Shown: positions 1-7,080 of the stretch, in pieces
Position numbering within the stretch: position 1 is the stretch's first letter
Layout of the letters: every line of letters begins with the position of its first letter
Assembly: GCA_016210825.1 (NCBI GenBank)
Contig: JACQTM010000363.1
Span: forward strand, 1-12,641
Length of the DNA stretch: 12,641 nucleotides
Source: Hyphomicrobiales bacterium
GTDB taxonomy: Bacteria > Pseudomonadota > Alphaproteobacteria > Rhizobiales > Xanthobacteraceae
Direction of reading: 5' to 3'
The notes under the pieces: model-generated
Database searches by the model: none
What the model was told of the DNA's origin: nothing
Seen by the model: the letters and a program-made list of their open reading frames with translations, nothing else
Translations under genes and position numbers: made by a program

Positions 1-211
1 CGGCGGCGAGGTTGGCGCGGCCAAGCCTGTGTTCGGGCAGCCAGGGGCCGATCTTGCGCATGAAGCGGCCGGTGAAGTCGGCCATACGGTCGGGATCGGT
101 CAGGCGCACGGCCTTGAGAATGAGAACGGCCAGATTGCCAAGAATGGCGTCGCGAATAGCGCCGAGTGTCCGCACGGCGCGCTGCAGGAAGCGTCTGAGC
201 GTCGCGCGCAT
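1..211 (-). CDS. lpxXL: Lipid A very-long-chain acyltransferase LpxXL, N-terminal part (cut by window edge)
   Basis: Partial gene: the first 70 codons are visible and the rest lies beyond the left edge. The ATG (211-209) shares one base with the TGA stop of the upstream reductase (TGATG), so the two are translationally coupled. The visible protein starts MRATLRRFLQRAV and includes VRLTDPDRMADFTGRFMRK and an IGPWLPEHRLGRANLAA stretch. This resembles the N-terminus of LpxL/HtrB-type lipid A acyltransferases, where a basic and hydrophobic start precedes the GPxLPEHRxGRxNL block. The catalytic HX4D/E motif would lie further on and cannot be checked. In Rhizobiales the last gene of this cluster is lpxXL, whose product transfers the AcpXL-bound 27-hydroxyoctacosanoyl-type chain to lipid A at the inner membrane. 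The identification rests on the N-terminal match together with the gene order. Confidence 0.86.
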   Translation of the reverse strand, partial: MRATLRRFLQRAVRTLGAIRDAILGNLAVLILKAVRLTDPDRMADFTGRFMRKIGPWLPEHRLGRANLAA

Positions 212-1233
212 CAAAACCGCACGACGATCTTTCCAAAGACCTGGCGGCTCTCGAGCCGTTCAAGCCCGCGCTCGAGATCGGTTAGATCGACCTCGGTGTC
301 GATCACAGGCAGTAGCCCCGCCGCCATCTTGGCGAGGCCGTCGCGAATATTGCGCATGGTGGCGCCGAACGAGCCGAAAATTTTGTACTGCTGCTGGAAC
401 AACTGCATCAGGTTGATGGTGACGGTCGGGCCCGCGGTCGAGCCGCAGGTCACGAGCCGCCCGCCGCGCTTGAGGCAGAACAGCGAGGCGTTGAAGCCTT
501 CGCCGCCGACATGCTCGAAGACGACATCGACGCCCTTCTTCGCGGTGAGTTTACGCACCGCGCCCTCGAAACGATCGGTGCGGTAATTGATGACGTGATC
601 GGCGCCGAGCGCCTTTGCCTTCTCCGCCTTGGCGTCATCGCCGACCGTGGTAATGACGGTACAGCCGAGCGCTTTCGCCATCTTGATGGCAACAGTTCCA
701 ATCCCCGAACCGCCGGCATGCACGAGGATGGTTTCGCCCGGCTGCAGCTTGGCGTTGTCGAACAGCATGTGCTCGACGGTGGAGAACGCAACCGGCGCGC
801 AAGATGCATCGCGCATGCTCACGCCCTTCGGCACCGGAATGACGAGGCGGGCCTGCATGTTAATCAGCTCGCACGCGAAACCGTCGACGTGGAATCCCAT
901 GATGCCGCCGACGTTTTCACAAAGATTGTCGCGGCCCTCGCGGCAAGCCCTGCAGGTGCCGCAGGTCAGCGCGCCGTACATCACCACGGCATCGCCCGGC
1001 CTGAAGTCCTTGATATCAGGGCCTACGGCCGCGATTTCGCCTGCCGCCTCCACGCCGACGGTGAGCGGGAGCTTGCGTTTGGCGAATGCCATGCCGCGGA
1101 AGCCCCAAACGTCGATGTGGTTGAGTGCGACCGCGCGCACGCGGATCTGCACCTCGCCGCCGCCGGGCGGGGGAGGCGGGGGAAGATCGCGAAGCTCGAC
1201 CTTGCGGTCGGCGACGAGGACGAGCGCGCGCAT
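211..1233 (-). CDS. Zinc-type medium-chain dehydrogenase/reductase of the VLCFA lipid A cluster
   Basis: A 340-residue MDR-family oxidoreductase. The N-terminal GroES-like domain (about 1-150) holds four structural-zinc cysteines, C91, C94, C97 and C105 (LTCGTCRACREGRDNLC). The Rossmann NAD(P)-binding domain carries HAGGSGIGT at 172-180. The catalytic-zinc position expected near residue 38 reads ALNHIDVW with no Cys, so it resembles the quinone oxidoreductase/enoyl reductase branch more than a true alcohol dehydrogenase. It sits between fabF1 and lpxXL, as the MDR gene usually annotated adh or fabX does in rhizobial acpXL clusters. The likely role is a reduction step in making the very-long-chain acyl chain, possibly enoyl-ACP reduction, which is an inference. 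The ATG at 1233 follows a GGAG about 11 bases upstream. A 109-base gap separates it from fabF1, the widest in the cluster; I saw no clear promoter or terminator in it. Confidence 0.87.
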   Translation of the reverse strand: MRALVLVADRKVELRDLPPPPPPGGGEVQIRVRAVALNHIDVWGFRGMAFAKRKLPLTVGVEAAGEIAAVGPDIKDFRPGDAVVMYGALTCGTCRACREGRDNLCENVGGIMGFHVDGFACELINMQARLVIPVPKGVSMRDASCAPVAFSTVEHMLFDNAKLQPGETILVHAGGSGIGTVAIKMAKALGCTVITTVGDDAKAEKAKALGADHVINYRTDRFEGAVRKLTAKKGVDVVFEHVGGEGFNASLFCLKRGGRLVTCGSTAGPTVTINLMQLFQQQYKIFGSFGATMRNIRDGLAKMAAGLLPVIDTEVDLTDLERGLERLESRQVFGKIVVRF

Positions 1234-1342
1234 CGGCTCAAGGTCTCCGGGGGAAGGGCGGGCGAAGGTCAGCGCGCGATGCCTATCGCTGTGCTGAGGG
1301 CTCCGTCAACCCGTCGGGAAACACCGCGCGACGCGGCGCCCG

Positions 1343-2623
1343 TTAGGCCGGCTCGCGCGCCATCACCAGCGAGACGTTCTGGCCGCCGAAACCGAAGGAA
1401 TTGGACATGACGTGGCGCACCTGCGCGTCGCGTGCCGTATTCGGCACGACGTCCATTGGAATGGCGGGGTCCGGCACCTGGTAATTGATCGTCGGCGGGA
1501 CGCGCTGATTTTCGAGGGTCATGAAGGAAAAGACGGCCTCGACGACACCGGCGGCCGATAGCGTGTGGCCGATGATCGACTTGTTTGAGGAGATCATGAC
1601 CTTCTTCGAATGCTCGCCGAACACGGTGGAGACGCCGAGATGCTCCATCTTGTCATTTTCCGGCGTGCTGGTGCCGTGCGCGTTGATGTAGTCGATATCT
1701 TCTGGCGCGAGTCCGCAATCGGCGAGTGCGTTGCGCAGACAGCCGATGATCGGCTTACCGTCCGGGCTCGAACGGGTGCGGTGGAAGGAATCGGCAAGCT
1801 CGCCGACGCCTTCGAGGACGCCGTAAATCTTGGCGCCGCGCGCCTTCGCCGCGTCCATGCTTTCCAGCACCAGCGCCCCGCCGCCTTCCGACATGACGAA
1901 GCCGTCACGGTTCTTGGCGAACGGCTTCGATGCGGCTTCGGGATTGTCGTTTTGCGTCGAGAGCGCCGAGAGCAGCGAGAAGCGAATGAGCGACTCGGCG
2001 TTCACCGATCCGTCGGCGCCCACGCATAGCGCGACATTGGTCTCGCCACGGCGGATCGCTTCCATGCCAAGCTGGATCGCGCTCGCGCCCGACGCGCAAG
2101 CCGTGGACAGCGAGATTGGCGAGCCTTTGGTGCCAAATGTTTCGGCGAGCTTTTCGGCAATCGAGCCGAACATGAAGCGCGGATAGTATTTGGCGTATTT
2201 GCCGGAACTCGAAGCGCGCAACAGATCATCGTAAGTGACTTCGTTGTTGCTGCGCGATTCCGCGGCAAGCTCCATGCGCTGCGGCCACTCCATTTCGATC
2301 GGCGGCAATGCGACAAACAGCGGTCCGGGAAAATCGCCCTTCTTGCCGATGCCAGCTTCGGCGACCGCCTCCTCGATGACTATCTCGCCAAGCCGTTCGG
2401 AGAGCGCCGGCGTGCAAAACGGCTCGACCTCGACGTAATCCACGGTCCCTGCGATCCTGGTCTTCAAGCCGTCGGTCGGAAAGCGTTTGATTGCGCGGAT
2501 ACCGGATTGGCCGGCGAGCAGCCTCTCCCAGTTGTCTTCTTTGCCGGCGCCGAGCGGGGTGGCGACGCCCATCCCCGTGACGACGATAATCGGACGGCCC
2601 TTTTTGTCGCGATAGGTTGCCAT
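1343..2623 (-). CDS. fabF1: Beta-ketoacyl-ACP synthase II (catalytic ketosynthase of VLCFA cluster)
   Basis: A 426-residue KAS I/II-type condensing enzyme with the complete active site. The nucleophile C176 lies in STACASGAS, H316 in NAHGTST, K348 in SSNKS and H353 in IIGHTLSAAG. The glycine-rich C-terminal NSFGFGGQN motif is at 408-416. It should condense malonyl-ACP with the growing acyl-AcpXL chain in the cytoplasm, extending it to the C26-C28 length used on lipid A. Full length for the family. The ATG at 2623 follows AAGGAGAGAGAG. The gene starts 18 bases after the stop of the second, degenerate ketosynthase gene, so the two are almost certainly cotranscribed and probably cotranslated. 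That pairing suggests a heterodimer in which this subunit supplies the catalysis. Confidence 0.94.
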   Translation of the reverse strand: MATYRDKKGRPIIVVTGMGVATPLGAGKEDNWERLLAGQSGIRAIKRFPTDGLKTRIAGTVDYVEVEPFCTPALSERLGEIVIEEAVAEAGIGKKGDFPGPLFVALPPIEMEWPQRMELAAESRSNNEVTYDDLLRASSSGKYAKYYPRFMFGSIAEKLAETFGTKGSPISLSTACASGASAIQLGMEAIRRGETNVALCVGADGSVNAESLIRFSLLSALSTQNDNPEAASKPFAKNRDGFVMSEGGGALVLESMDAAKARGAKIYGVLEGVGELADSFHRTRSSPDGKPIIGCLRNALADCGLAPEDIDYINAHGTSTPENDKMEHLGVSTVFGEHSKKVMISSNKSIIGHTLSAAGVVEAVFSFMTLENQRVPPTINYQVPDPAIPMDVVPNTARDAQVRHVMSNSFGFGGQNVSLVMAREPA

Positions 2624-2641
2624 TTTTACGCTCTCTCTCCT

Positions 2642-3832
2642 TCAGATCGCCGCCTCGACCAACGCCAATCCTTCACCACGCCAATGTCCAACGCCGGTTA
2701 CCACCGCTTGCGTCAAAGACCCCTGCATCGGCTTCTCGACGCTGGCGCTGTCGGTTGGTGGATAGAGGCCCCCGTGACCGATCGCAACCGCCGCAAGCGC
2801 GATGTTCATGGCGAATTGTGGCTCCACTCCGTGGCCAATATAGGTTCCGGTGGCGCGCACCGGTACCCCCGCATGGTCGGCGAAAAGCGCCCGCTCTTCC
2901 GTTGCCGCGGGTTCGGCGCCGGTCGCGCCGGAAATAATGGCGTGGCCGCCGGCCTTGAGCGTGCCTTTGATCTTGTCCCACATGCCGCGCAAAGTCGCGG
3001 TCAGTTCACCAGGCTTGCGCCGGCAGCGCTCGGATAACACCGCGGAAAGTCGCGCGATCGGTTTCGCTCCACGCGCCTTGGCGTGTTCGGGATCTTCGAG
3101 GACGAGGAAGGCACCAAGCGAGCCAAGCGCAAAGCCGCCCTTCGAGCCGCGATCCCATACTGGAGCGAACTTGTCTTTGAGATTGTAGCTGCCGAATTCA
3201 TAAAGCAGGAACATGTCCTTACGTTCGCCGTTGTGCGCGCCGCCGACAAGGGCGATCTTGCTCAATCCGTCCTTGATGCGCAGGAACGCAATCCGCACCG
3301 CATCGACGCCCGAACCTTCTTCGCCGAGAAATGTGCGCGATGAACCGGTCACGCCGTGCACGATGGAGATGTTGCCAGCGAGCAGGTTGGAGAGCTGGGC
3401 GAGGAAGAGCGTTGGGCGCAAATCGTTCATCAGGCGTTCGTTGAGATAGACATCCGGATTCCCGGTCTTGGGCATGCCGGTGAGGATCGCGCTGTCGACC
3501 GCGAGATCACGCTCGCCGCCGCCGGCGGCCACGATCATGTCCATCTTACCGAGGATTTCGCTGTTACCTTTCACACCCGCGGAATCGAGCGCTAGCCCGG
3601 CAGCATAGGTCCCGATGCGTTGCCAGGCTTCCATTTGGCGCTGGTCGCCTTTTTTCGGGATTTGCTTGTCGAAGCTGACCGTGCCGATTGGATGCACGAT
3701 GTAGGGTGCAAACGTCGCCGTGTCGGCCACCGGTTTGCCCTGCATCAATTTTTGCCAATGCTCCTCGGGTCCCTCGCCGAGGCAGGACAGAATACCGATG
3801 CCGGTAATCCAAACTTCCCGCTCACCACTCAA
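2642..3832 (-). CDS. fabF2: Degenerate ketosynthase-like subunit (FabF2 of VLCFA cluster), no active-site Cys
   Basis: A 396-residue thiolase-fold protein related to FabF, with VWITGIGILSCLGEG at the N-terminus, GGFALGSLGAFLVLED near 232-247 and GHWRGEG near the C-terminus. Where the catalytic Cys motif should lie, near 160-170, the sequence reads HGVTGSSRTFLG without Cys. Where NAHGT is expected, it reads SGATGAEP near 301-308 without His. Only the second His (H334, YIGHGVEP) is kept. It therefore cannot be a normal condensing enzyme and is best read as a partner subunit, like chain-length factors of type II polyketide synthases. Its neighbour fabF1 has a full triad. The start is TTG at 3832-3830, preceded by GAGGAG with 8 bases of spacing, and it overlaps the fabZ stop by two bases (TTGA). 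The Rhizobiales clusters contain the same two-fabF arrangement. The heterodimer is an inference. Confidence 0.9.
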   Translation of the reverse strand: MSGEREVWITGIGILSCLGEGPEEHWQKLMQGKPVADTATFAPYIVHPIGTVSFDKQIPKKGDQRQMEAWQRIGTYAAGLALDSAGVKGNSEILGKMDMIVAAGGGERDLAVDSAILTGMPKTGNPDVYLNERLMNDLRPTLFLAQLSNLLAGNISIVHGVTGSSRTFLGEEGSGVDAVRIAFLRIKDGLSKIALVGGAHNGERKDMFLLYEFGSYNLKDKFAPVWDRGSKGGFALGSLGAFLVLEDPEHAKARGAKPIARLSAVLSERCRRKPGELTATLRGMWDKIKGTLKAGGHAIISGATGAEPAATEERALFADHAGVPVRATGTYIGHGVEPQFAMNIALAAVAIGHGGLYPPTDSASVEKPMQGSLTQAVVTGVGHWRGEGLALVEAAI

Positions 3833-4299
3833 TGCGCAAACTCCTCAAGCGGGAATTGCACCTGCGCCGCCCATTCGCGCAACTTGCCGCGGAATTCCGG
3901 GCTCGGATAGGGCACGATGCGATAGGTCAATTGCGCGTTACAGATTGGTTGTCCTTTCGAGGTTCCTTTGGCCTCACCGATCGTGTAGCCGGAACCCTCG
4001 TGCACGATCCAAGCTTCGAATTCGAGGGTGTCGCCGGGAAACACTGCGGCACGGATCTTTGCGTCCTTGACGCCGGCAAGAACCGGAAGTCCGACAAAAC
4101 CCGTCACGCCGCTGACCAGCCAGCCGCAAGTTTGCGCCATGCATTCGATCAGCATCACGCCGGGCATGAGCGGGTAGCCCGGAAAGTGCCCCTCGAACAC
4201 GGTGCTCTTGAGCGGCACTTCGCACACTGACCGGATCCGCCGTTTGTCCGCCTCGAGGCCCGTGAATCGGGTGACCAGCTGAAAATACTCGAGGCGCAT
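3829..4299 (-). CDS. fabZ: 3-hydroxyacyl-ACP dehydratase, FabZ-like (VLCFA cluster)
   Basis: A 156-residue single hot-dog-fold protein. The family signature is clear: FEGHFPGYPLMPGVMLIECMAQ at about 35-56, split by the conserved turn, with the catalytic pair H38 and E52. This matches the His/Glu pair of FabZ and FabA. It should dehydrate 3-hydroxyacyl chains carried on AcpXL during elongation. The length is typical of FabZ. The ATG at 4299 is 15 bases after the acpXL stop and has only a poor Shine-Dalgarno sequence, so translation may rely on coupling to acpXL. Its TGA overlaps the TTG start of fabF2. In rhizobia the equivalent gene is called fabZXL. The general function is secure; specificity for the long-chain pathway follows from context. 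Confidence 0.92.
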   Translation of the reverse strand: MRLEYFQLVTRFTGLEADKRRIRSVCEVPLKSTVFEGHFPGYPLMPGVMLIECMAQTCGWLVSGVTGFVGLPVLAGVKDAKIRAAVFPGDTLEFEAWIVHEGSGYTIGEAKGTSKGQPICNAQLTYRIVPYPSPEFRGKLREWAAQVQFPLEEFAH

Positions 4300-4314
4300 G
4301 CGAGGTTCGCGGGC

Positions 4315-4593
4315 TCAGGCGCCCTTGGCGGCGACGAGCTCGTCGATGCGGGCGGACAGGTTTTTCAGAACGAAATACTGATCGGTGGTTGCTTTGCCGT
4401 CATTGACTTCCTGGGTCCATTGCTCAAGCGGCAGCTTGATGCCGAAGGCCTTGTCGATGGCGAAGGCAATGTCGAGGAAATCGAGGCTGTCGATTTCAAG
4501 ATCGTTGATGGCGTGACTGTCCTGCGTGATCGTGTCGCGCGGGATGTCGCAGGTTTCGGAGATAATATCGGCGACCTTATCGAAAGTGGACAT
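4315..4593 (-). CDS. acpXL: Specialised acyl carrier protein AcpXL
   Basis: A 92-residue acidic acyl carrier protein. The 4'-phosphopantetheine attachment serine is S36 in EIDSLDFLDIAFAID. The sequence is longer than housekeeping AcpP (about 78 residues), and the extra C-terminal part (TTDQYFVLKNLSARIDELVAAKG) is typical of AcpXL. In Rhizobiales AcpXL carries the growing 27-hydroxyoctacosanoate or related chain and donates it to LpxXL for lipid A. It is the first gene of the minus-strand cluster, with its ATG at 4593. A GAGAA about 9 bases upstream is a weak ribosome site. A sigma70-like promoter lies about 100 bases upstream (4690-4718). Confidence 0.95.
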   Translation of the reverse strand: MSTFDKVADIISETCDIPRDTITQDSHAINDLEIDSLDFLDIAFAIDKAFGIKLPLEQWTQEVNDGKATTDQYFVLKNLSARIDELVAAKGA

Positions 4594-4689
4594 TTCAAAC
4601 GTTCTCGCGTGTCACGGGGGCCGGCCTGGACTGACGCCTCGACCGGCGCAAAGGGGGGTGGCTTTCAGTGTTAGAAGGTTTCGGATGCC

Positions 4690-4718
4690 CCTATAGCGAA
4701 GGACTGCCACAAGTTCAA
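4690..4718 (-). promoter_or_regulatory. Probable sigma70-type promoter of the acpXL cluster
   Basis: On the minus strand a -35 box TTGAAC (4718-4713) is separated by exactly 17 bases from a -10 box TATAGG (4695-4690). Each box matches the consensus at 4 of 6 positions. Transcription would start near 4683 and give a leader of about 90 bases before the acpXL ATG. It is the only good promoter-like pair I found upstream of this gene. There is no experimental support. Confidence 0.5.
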
Positions 4719-4721
4719 CGC

Positions 4722-4740
4722 ATCTGGGCGGTCCCCAGAT
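4722..4740. promoter_or_regulatory. Perfect 7-bp inverted repeat next to the acpXL promoter
   Basis: The arms are ATCTGGG (4722-4728) and CCCAGAT (4734-4740), with a 5-base spacer. The dyad lies just upstream of the predicted acpXL -35 box, centred about 48 bases before the predicted transcription start. That position would suit an activator or repressor operator. No T-run follows on either strand, which argues against an intrinsic terminator. The regulator is unknown. Confidence 0.35.
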
Positions 4741-4904
4741 CACGGGCCCCCGAGGCCTCTATATGGCATAATTTCCGCAATTCGTAGGGATATTCGCCAG
4801 CCCGAGCCTCCCCATCGCCGTTGCAGCGGTGTGCCGGTCCGGAGCGCTTAATGCTTGAACTAAAGGCGGACATTTTCTAACCAGCCCTGTCGCGGAATTG
4901 GGGA

Positions 4905-6155
4905 ATGGCGGTTTTGCGCAGCAGCCCGATCGTCCACAAGCGGTGCATGATTTTGCTCGGCGGCTACGAGCCGATCCCGCCGGATCGTCAATATCATCGG
5001 TTCGTGCGCGAATTGCAGCGCTTTGAGCGTACGTGGAATGTCGCGGCCACGGCATCGGACGTGATGCTTTCACCGGACGGTCTTGTTGCCTCCTGGCAGA
5101 TCGAAACTCAGGGGCCGAATTGGCGGGTCGATACCGACTACGTGCTGCTGCGTTGGGACGACATGGTGGCCACCGATTTCGCGCGCTCGGAATGGTCGCG
5201 CATCTCGGGCGGTATTGTGTCACTTATCGATTTCATCGTTTCCGGCACCGCCTTTCGGTATTTTGCAACGAACTGGCGTTACGGCGTGTTTTTCGTCTAT
5301 CCAATCATGCTGCTCCTTGCCTTCGCCGCGCTGGCAATTCTGGCCGGCTATGGATGGATTCGGTTCGAGTTGCCGTATGCAGCTTTGATCGCGCCACTTG
5401 TCTCGATTGGCATCTTTGCCGGATTGCTGCGATGGCCCGGCCGGCCGATGTATCTCGCTTACATTCTTGACGATTGGATCTACGCGGACGAGTTGACGCG
5501 CTGGAACAGAACTGACCTCGATGCGCGCGTAGACCGCTTCGCGGCGGAACTCGTGGCGCGCATGGGCGACCAAAGCTATGACGAGGTTGTATTTGGCGCG
5601 CAAAGTTTTGGCGCGGCCATGCAGCCGGAAGTCGTGGATCGGGCGCTGCGCATTGCGCCCAACCTTGGGAAGGTTAAACGCCTCAATCTGCTTTCGACCG
5701 GGTCGTCGCTCCTGAAGGTCGGCCTGCATCCTTCGGCGCGCTGGTTACGCGATGCAGTGACGCGGGTATCGAGCCATCCGGCGATCTTCTGGGTCGAGTA
5801 TCAGGCGCGCGCCGACATCATCAATTTCTTTAAGGTCGATCCAATCGCGGCGATGGGGCTGCCACGGACCGGCAAACCGATCGTGCAGAATGCGCGCATC
5901 CGCAACATGCTCGAAAAGCGCACGTACCGGCGCTTTCAGCTGGATTTCTTCCGCCTGCACCGTCAGCTCGGAATGGCCAACGATGTTCGCTATTACTACG
6001 ATTACCTGATGATATGTTGCGGGCCGGTAGCGCTGGAAACGCGCGCTATGTTCCCCGATTCAATGGTCGGACTATTCACCGCCGATGGCAGCTTTCTTGG
6101 GGCGCAGGCGGATACCAAAGCGGACACTGCGCGGAGTTCAAAAGCGATGCCATGA
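4905..6155 (+). CDS. Membrane protein with alpha/beta-hydrolase-like nucleophile elbow, function unknown
   Basis: A 416-residue protein I recognise only as a type found in Bradyrhizobium relatives. The N-terminus (MILLGGYEPIPPDRQYHRFVREL, about 15-37) looks like the first strand of an alpha/beta hydrolase followed by a GYxP loop. Two hydrophobic helices at about 126-148 and 158-176 are likely membrane segments forming a hairpin. After them comes VVFGAQSFGAAM (228-239), which fits a Ser nucleophile elbow with S234 and Gln in place of the usual His before the Ser. The acid and His of a triad cannot be assigned with confidence. The ATG at 4905 has GGAA 7 bases upstream. It is the first of three plus-strand genes (6231 and 7081 follow) that may form an operon. 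It could be a membrane-anchored serine hydrolase or a non-catalytic relative. Confidence 0.78.
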   Translation: MAVLRSSPIVHKRCMILLGGYEPIPPDRQYHRFVRELQRFERTWNVAATASDVMLSPDGLVASWQIETQGPNWRVDTDYVLLRWDDMVATDFARSEWSRISGGIVSLIDFIVSGTAFRYFATNWRYGVFFVYPIMLLLAFAALAILAGYGWIRFELPYAALIAPLVSIGIFAGLLRWPGRPMYLAYILDDWIYADELTRWNRTDLDARVDRFAAELVARMGDQSYDEVVFGAQSFGAAMQPEVVDRALRIAPNLGKVKRLNLLSTGSSLLKVGLHPSARWLRDAVTRVSSHPAIFWVEYQARADIINFFKVDPIAAMGLPRTGKPIVQNARIRNMLEKRTYRRFQLDFFRLHRQLGMANDVRYYYDYLMICCGPVALETRAMFPDSMVGLFTADGSFLGAQADTKADTARSSKAMP

Positions 6156-6230
6156 GCGGTATTGCACGCTGTTGCACATCTACTCGCCTGTGCTGTCATC
6201 GGCTGGCCGAAAGCTGATTCGAGTTTGCCA

Positions 6231-7022
6231 ATGCGCAGGATTTTCCATCTTGCCGTCCTTGTCTGCGCGCTGCTTGCCGCAGGGCTGGCGCTTGGCCGCG
6301 CACAGAGCGGCAATTTGCGGGGCTTCGGCGTCGTGCTGTTGCACGGCAAGGGCGCGGCGCCCGGCGCATTTCTCGGCGGGCTTACTGATGCGCTCAAGGC
6401 CGAGGGCGCAGCCGTCGAGGCACCCGAATTACCGTGGTCGCACAATCGCATGTACGATGCGACCTATGATGACGCGATGGCCGAAATCGATGCCGCCGTG
6501 CTCAAGCTGCGCACTGCCGGCGCGCGTAAAATCGTGGTCGCCGGTCACAGCATGGGCGCCAACGCCGCGATCGGCTACGGCGCACGGCGCGAGGGCCTCA
6601 CCGCGATCGTCGCCATGGCACCGGGGCATGCGCCGGATGCGTGGGCTTTGCGGTTGCGCACCTCGGGTGCGATCACGCGGGCAAAAAAACTGGTGGCGTC
6701 GGGGCAGGGGGAAATGCCGACAAGTTTTCCCGATCTCGCCCAGGGCATTCCATTCACCGTGACGGCCACACCCAAGGTGTATTTGAGCCTGTTCGATCCC
6801 GAAGGTCCGGCTTCGATGCCGAAGAATGCCACCGCCATGGGGCCGGTCCCGCTGCTCTGGGTGGTCGGGATCGTCGATCCGATCGTCTTTTCCGGCCGCG
6901 ACTACGCCTTTACCGCCGGCGCAAAAAATCCGAAAAGCGATTATGTTCGGATCATCGGCAACCATCTCGACACACCATTTCTCGCACGCAACAAGGTAGT
7001 CGCTTGGCTGAAGTCGCTTTAA
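6231..7022 (+). CDS. Exported alpha/beta hydrolase
   Basis: A 263-residue protein with an N-terminal signal sequence (basic MRR, hydrophobic core at about 6-22, then RAQS), so probably exported to the periplasm. The hydrolase fold is well marked. An HGKG oxyanion-type turn is at 38-41, the nucleophile S107 sits in VAGHSMGA, the acid is probably D216 in GIVDPI, and the catalytic His is H245 in GNHLDTP. The substrate is unknown; an ester or thioester is likely. I chose the ATG at 6231. A TTG 23 codons upstream keeps the frame but would place a charged extension before the signal peptide. It lies 75 bases after the membrane protein gene and about 60 bases before the methyltransferase-like gene, so the three are likely cotranscribed. 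Confidence 0.85.
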   Translation: MRRIFHLAVLVCALLAAGLALGRAQSGNLRGFGVVLLHGKGAAPGAFLGGLTDALKAEGAAVEAPELPWSHNRMYDATYDDAMAEIDAAVLKLRTAGARKIVVAGHSMGANAAIGYGARREGLTAIVAMAPGHAPDAWALRLRTSGAITRAKKLVASGQGEMPTSFPDLAQGIPFTVTATPKVYLSLFDPEGPASMPKNATAMGPVPLLWVVGIVDPIVFSGRDYAFTAGAKNPKSDYVRIIGNHLDTPFLARNKVVAWLKSL

Positions 7023-7080
7023 ACGATTGCATTGGCGAATACGCCGTTCATTCCACGAAACCAAAAAGGTAAAACCGCCG

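Larger units (their letters stand above)
4594..4904. other. Divergent intergenic region between acpXL and the 4905 gene
   Basis: This stretch of 311 bases holds no convincing gene. Besides the acpXL promoter and the adjacent inverted repeat, it has an 8-base palindrome GAGGCCTC at 4752-4759 and an AT-richer stretch near 4760-4775. A weak plus-strand promoter candidate for the next gene is TTGAAC at 4855-4860, a 17-base spacer, and TAACCA at 4878-4883, which matches the -10 consensus poorly. I saw no tRNA or structured RNA here. Confidence 0.5.

Noticed and set aside
511..1410. Long plus-strand reading frame opposite the MDR gene (299 codons)
   Set aside because: It is antisense to a gene with clear zinc and Rossmann motifs and has His/Arg/Ala-rich composition typical of the reverse complement of GC-rich coding DNA.
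5220..5729. Minus-strand frame of 169 codons opposite the 4905 membrane protein
   Set aside because: Composition and position fit a reverse-strand shadow; the plus-strand protein has coherent membrane segments and a hydrolase elbow.
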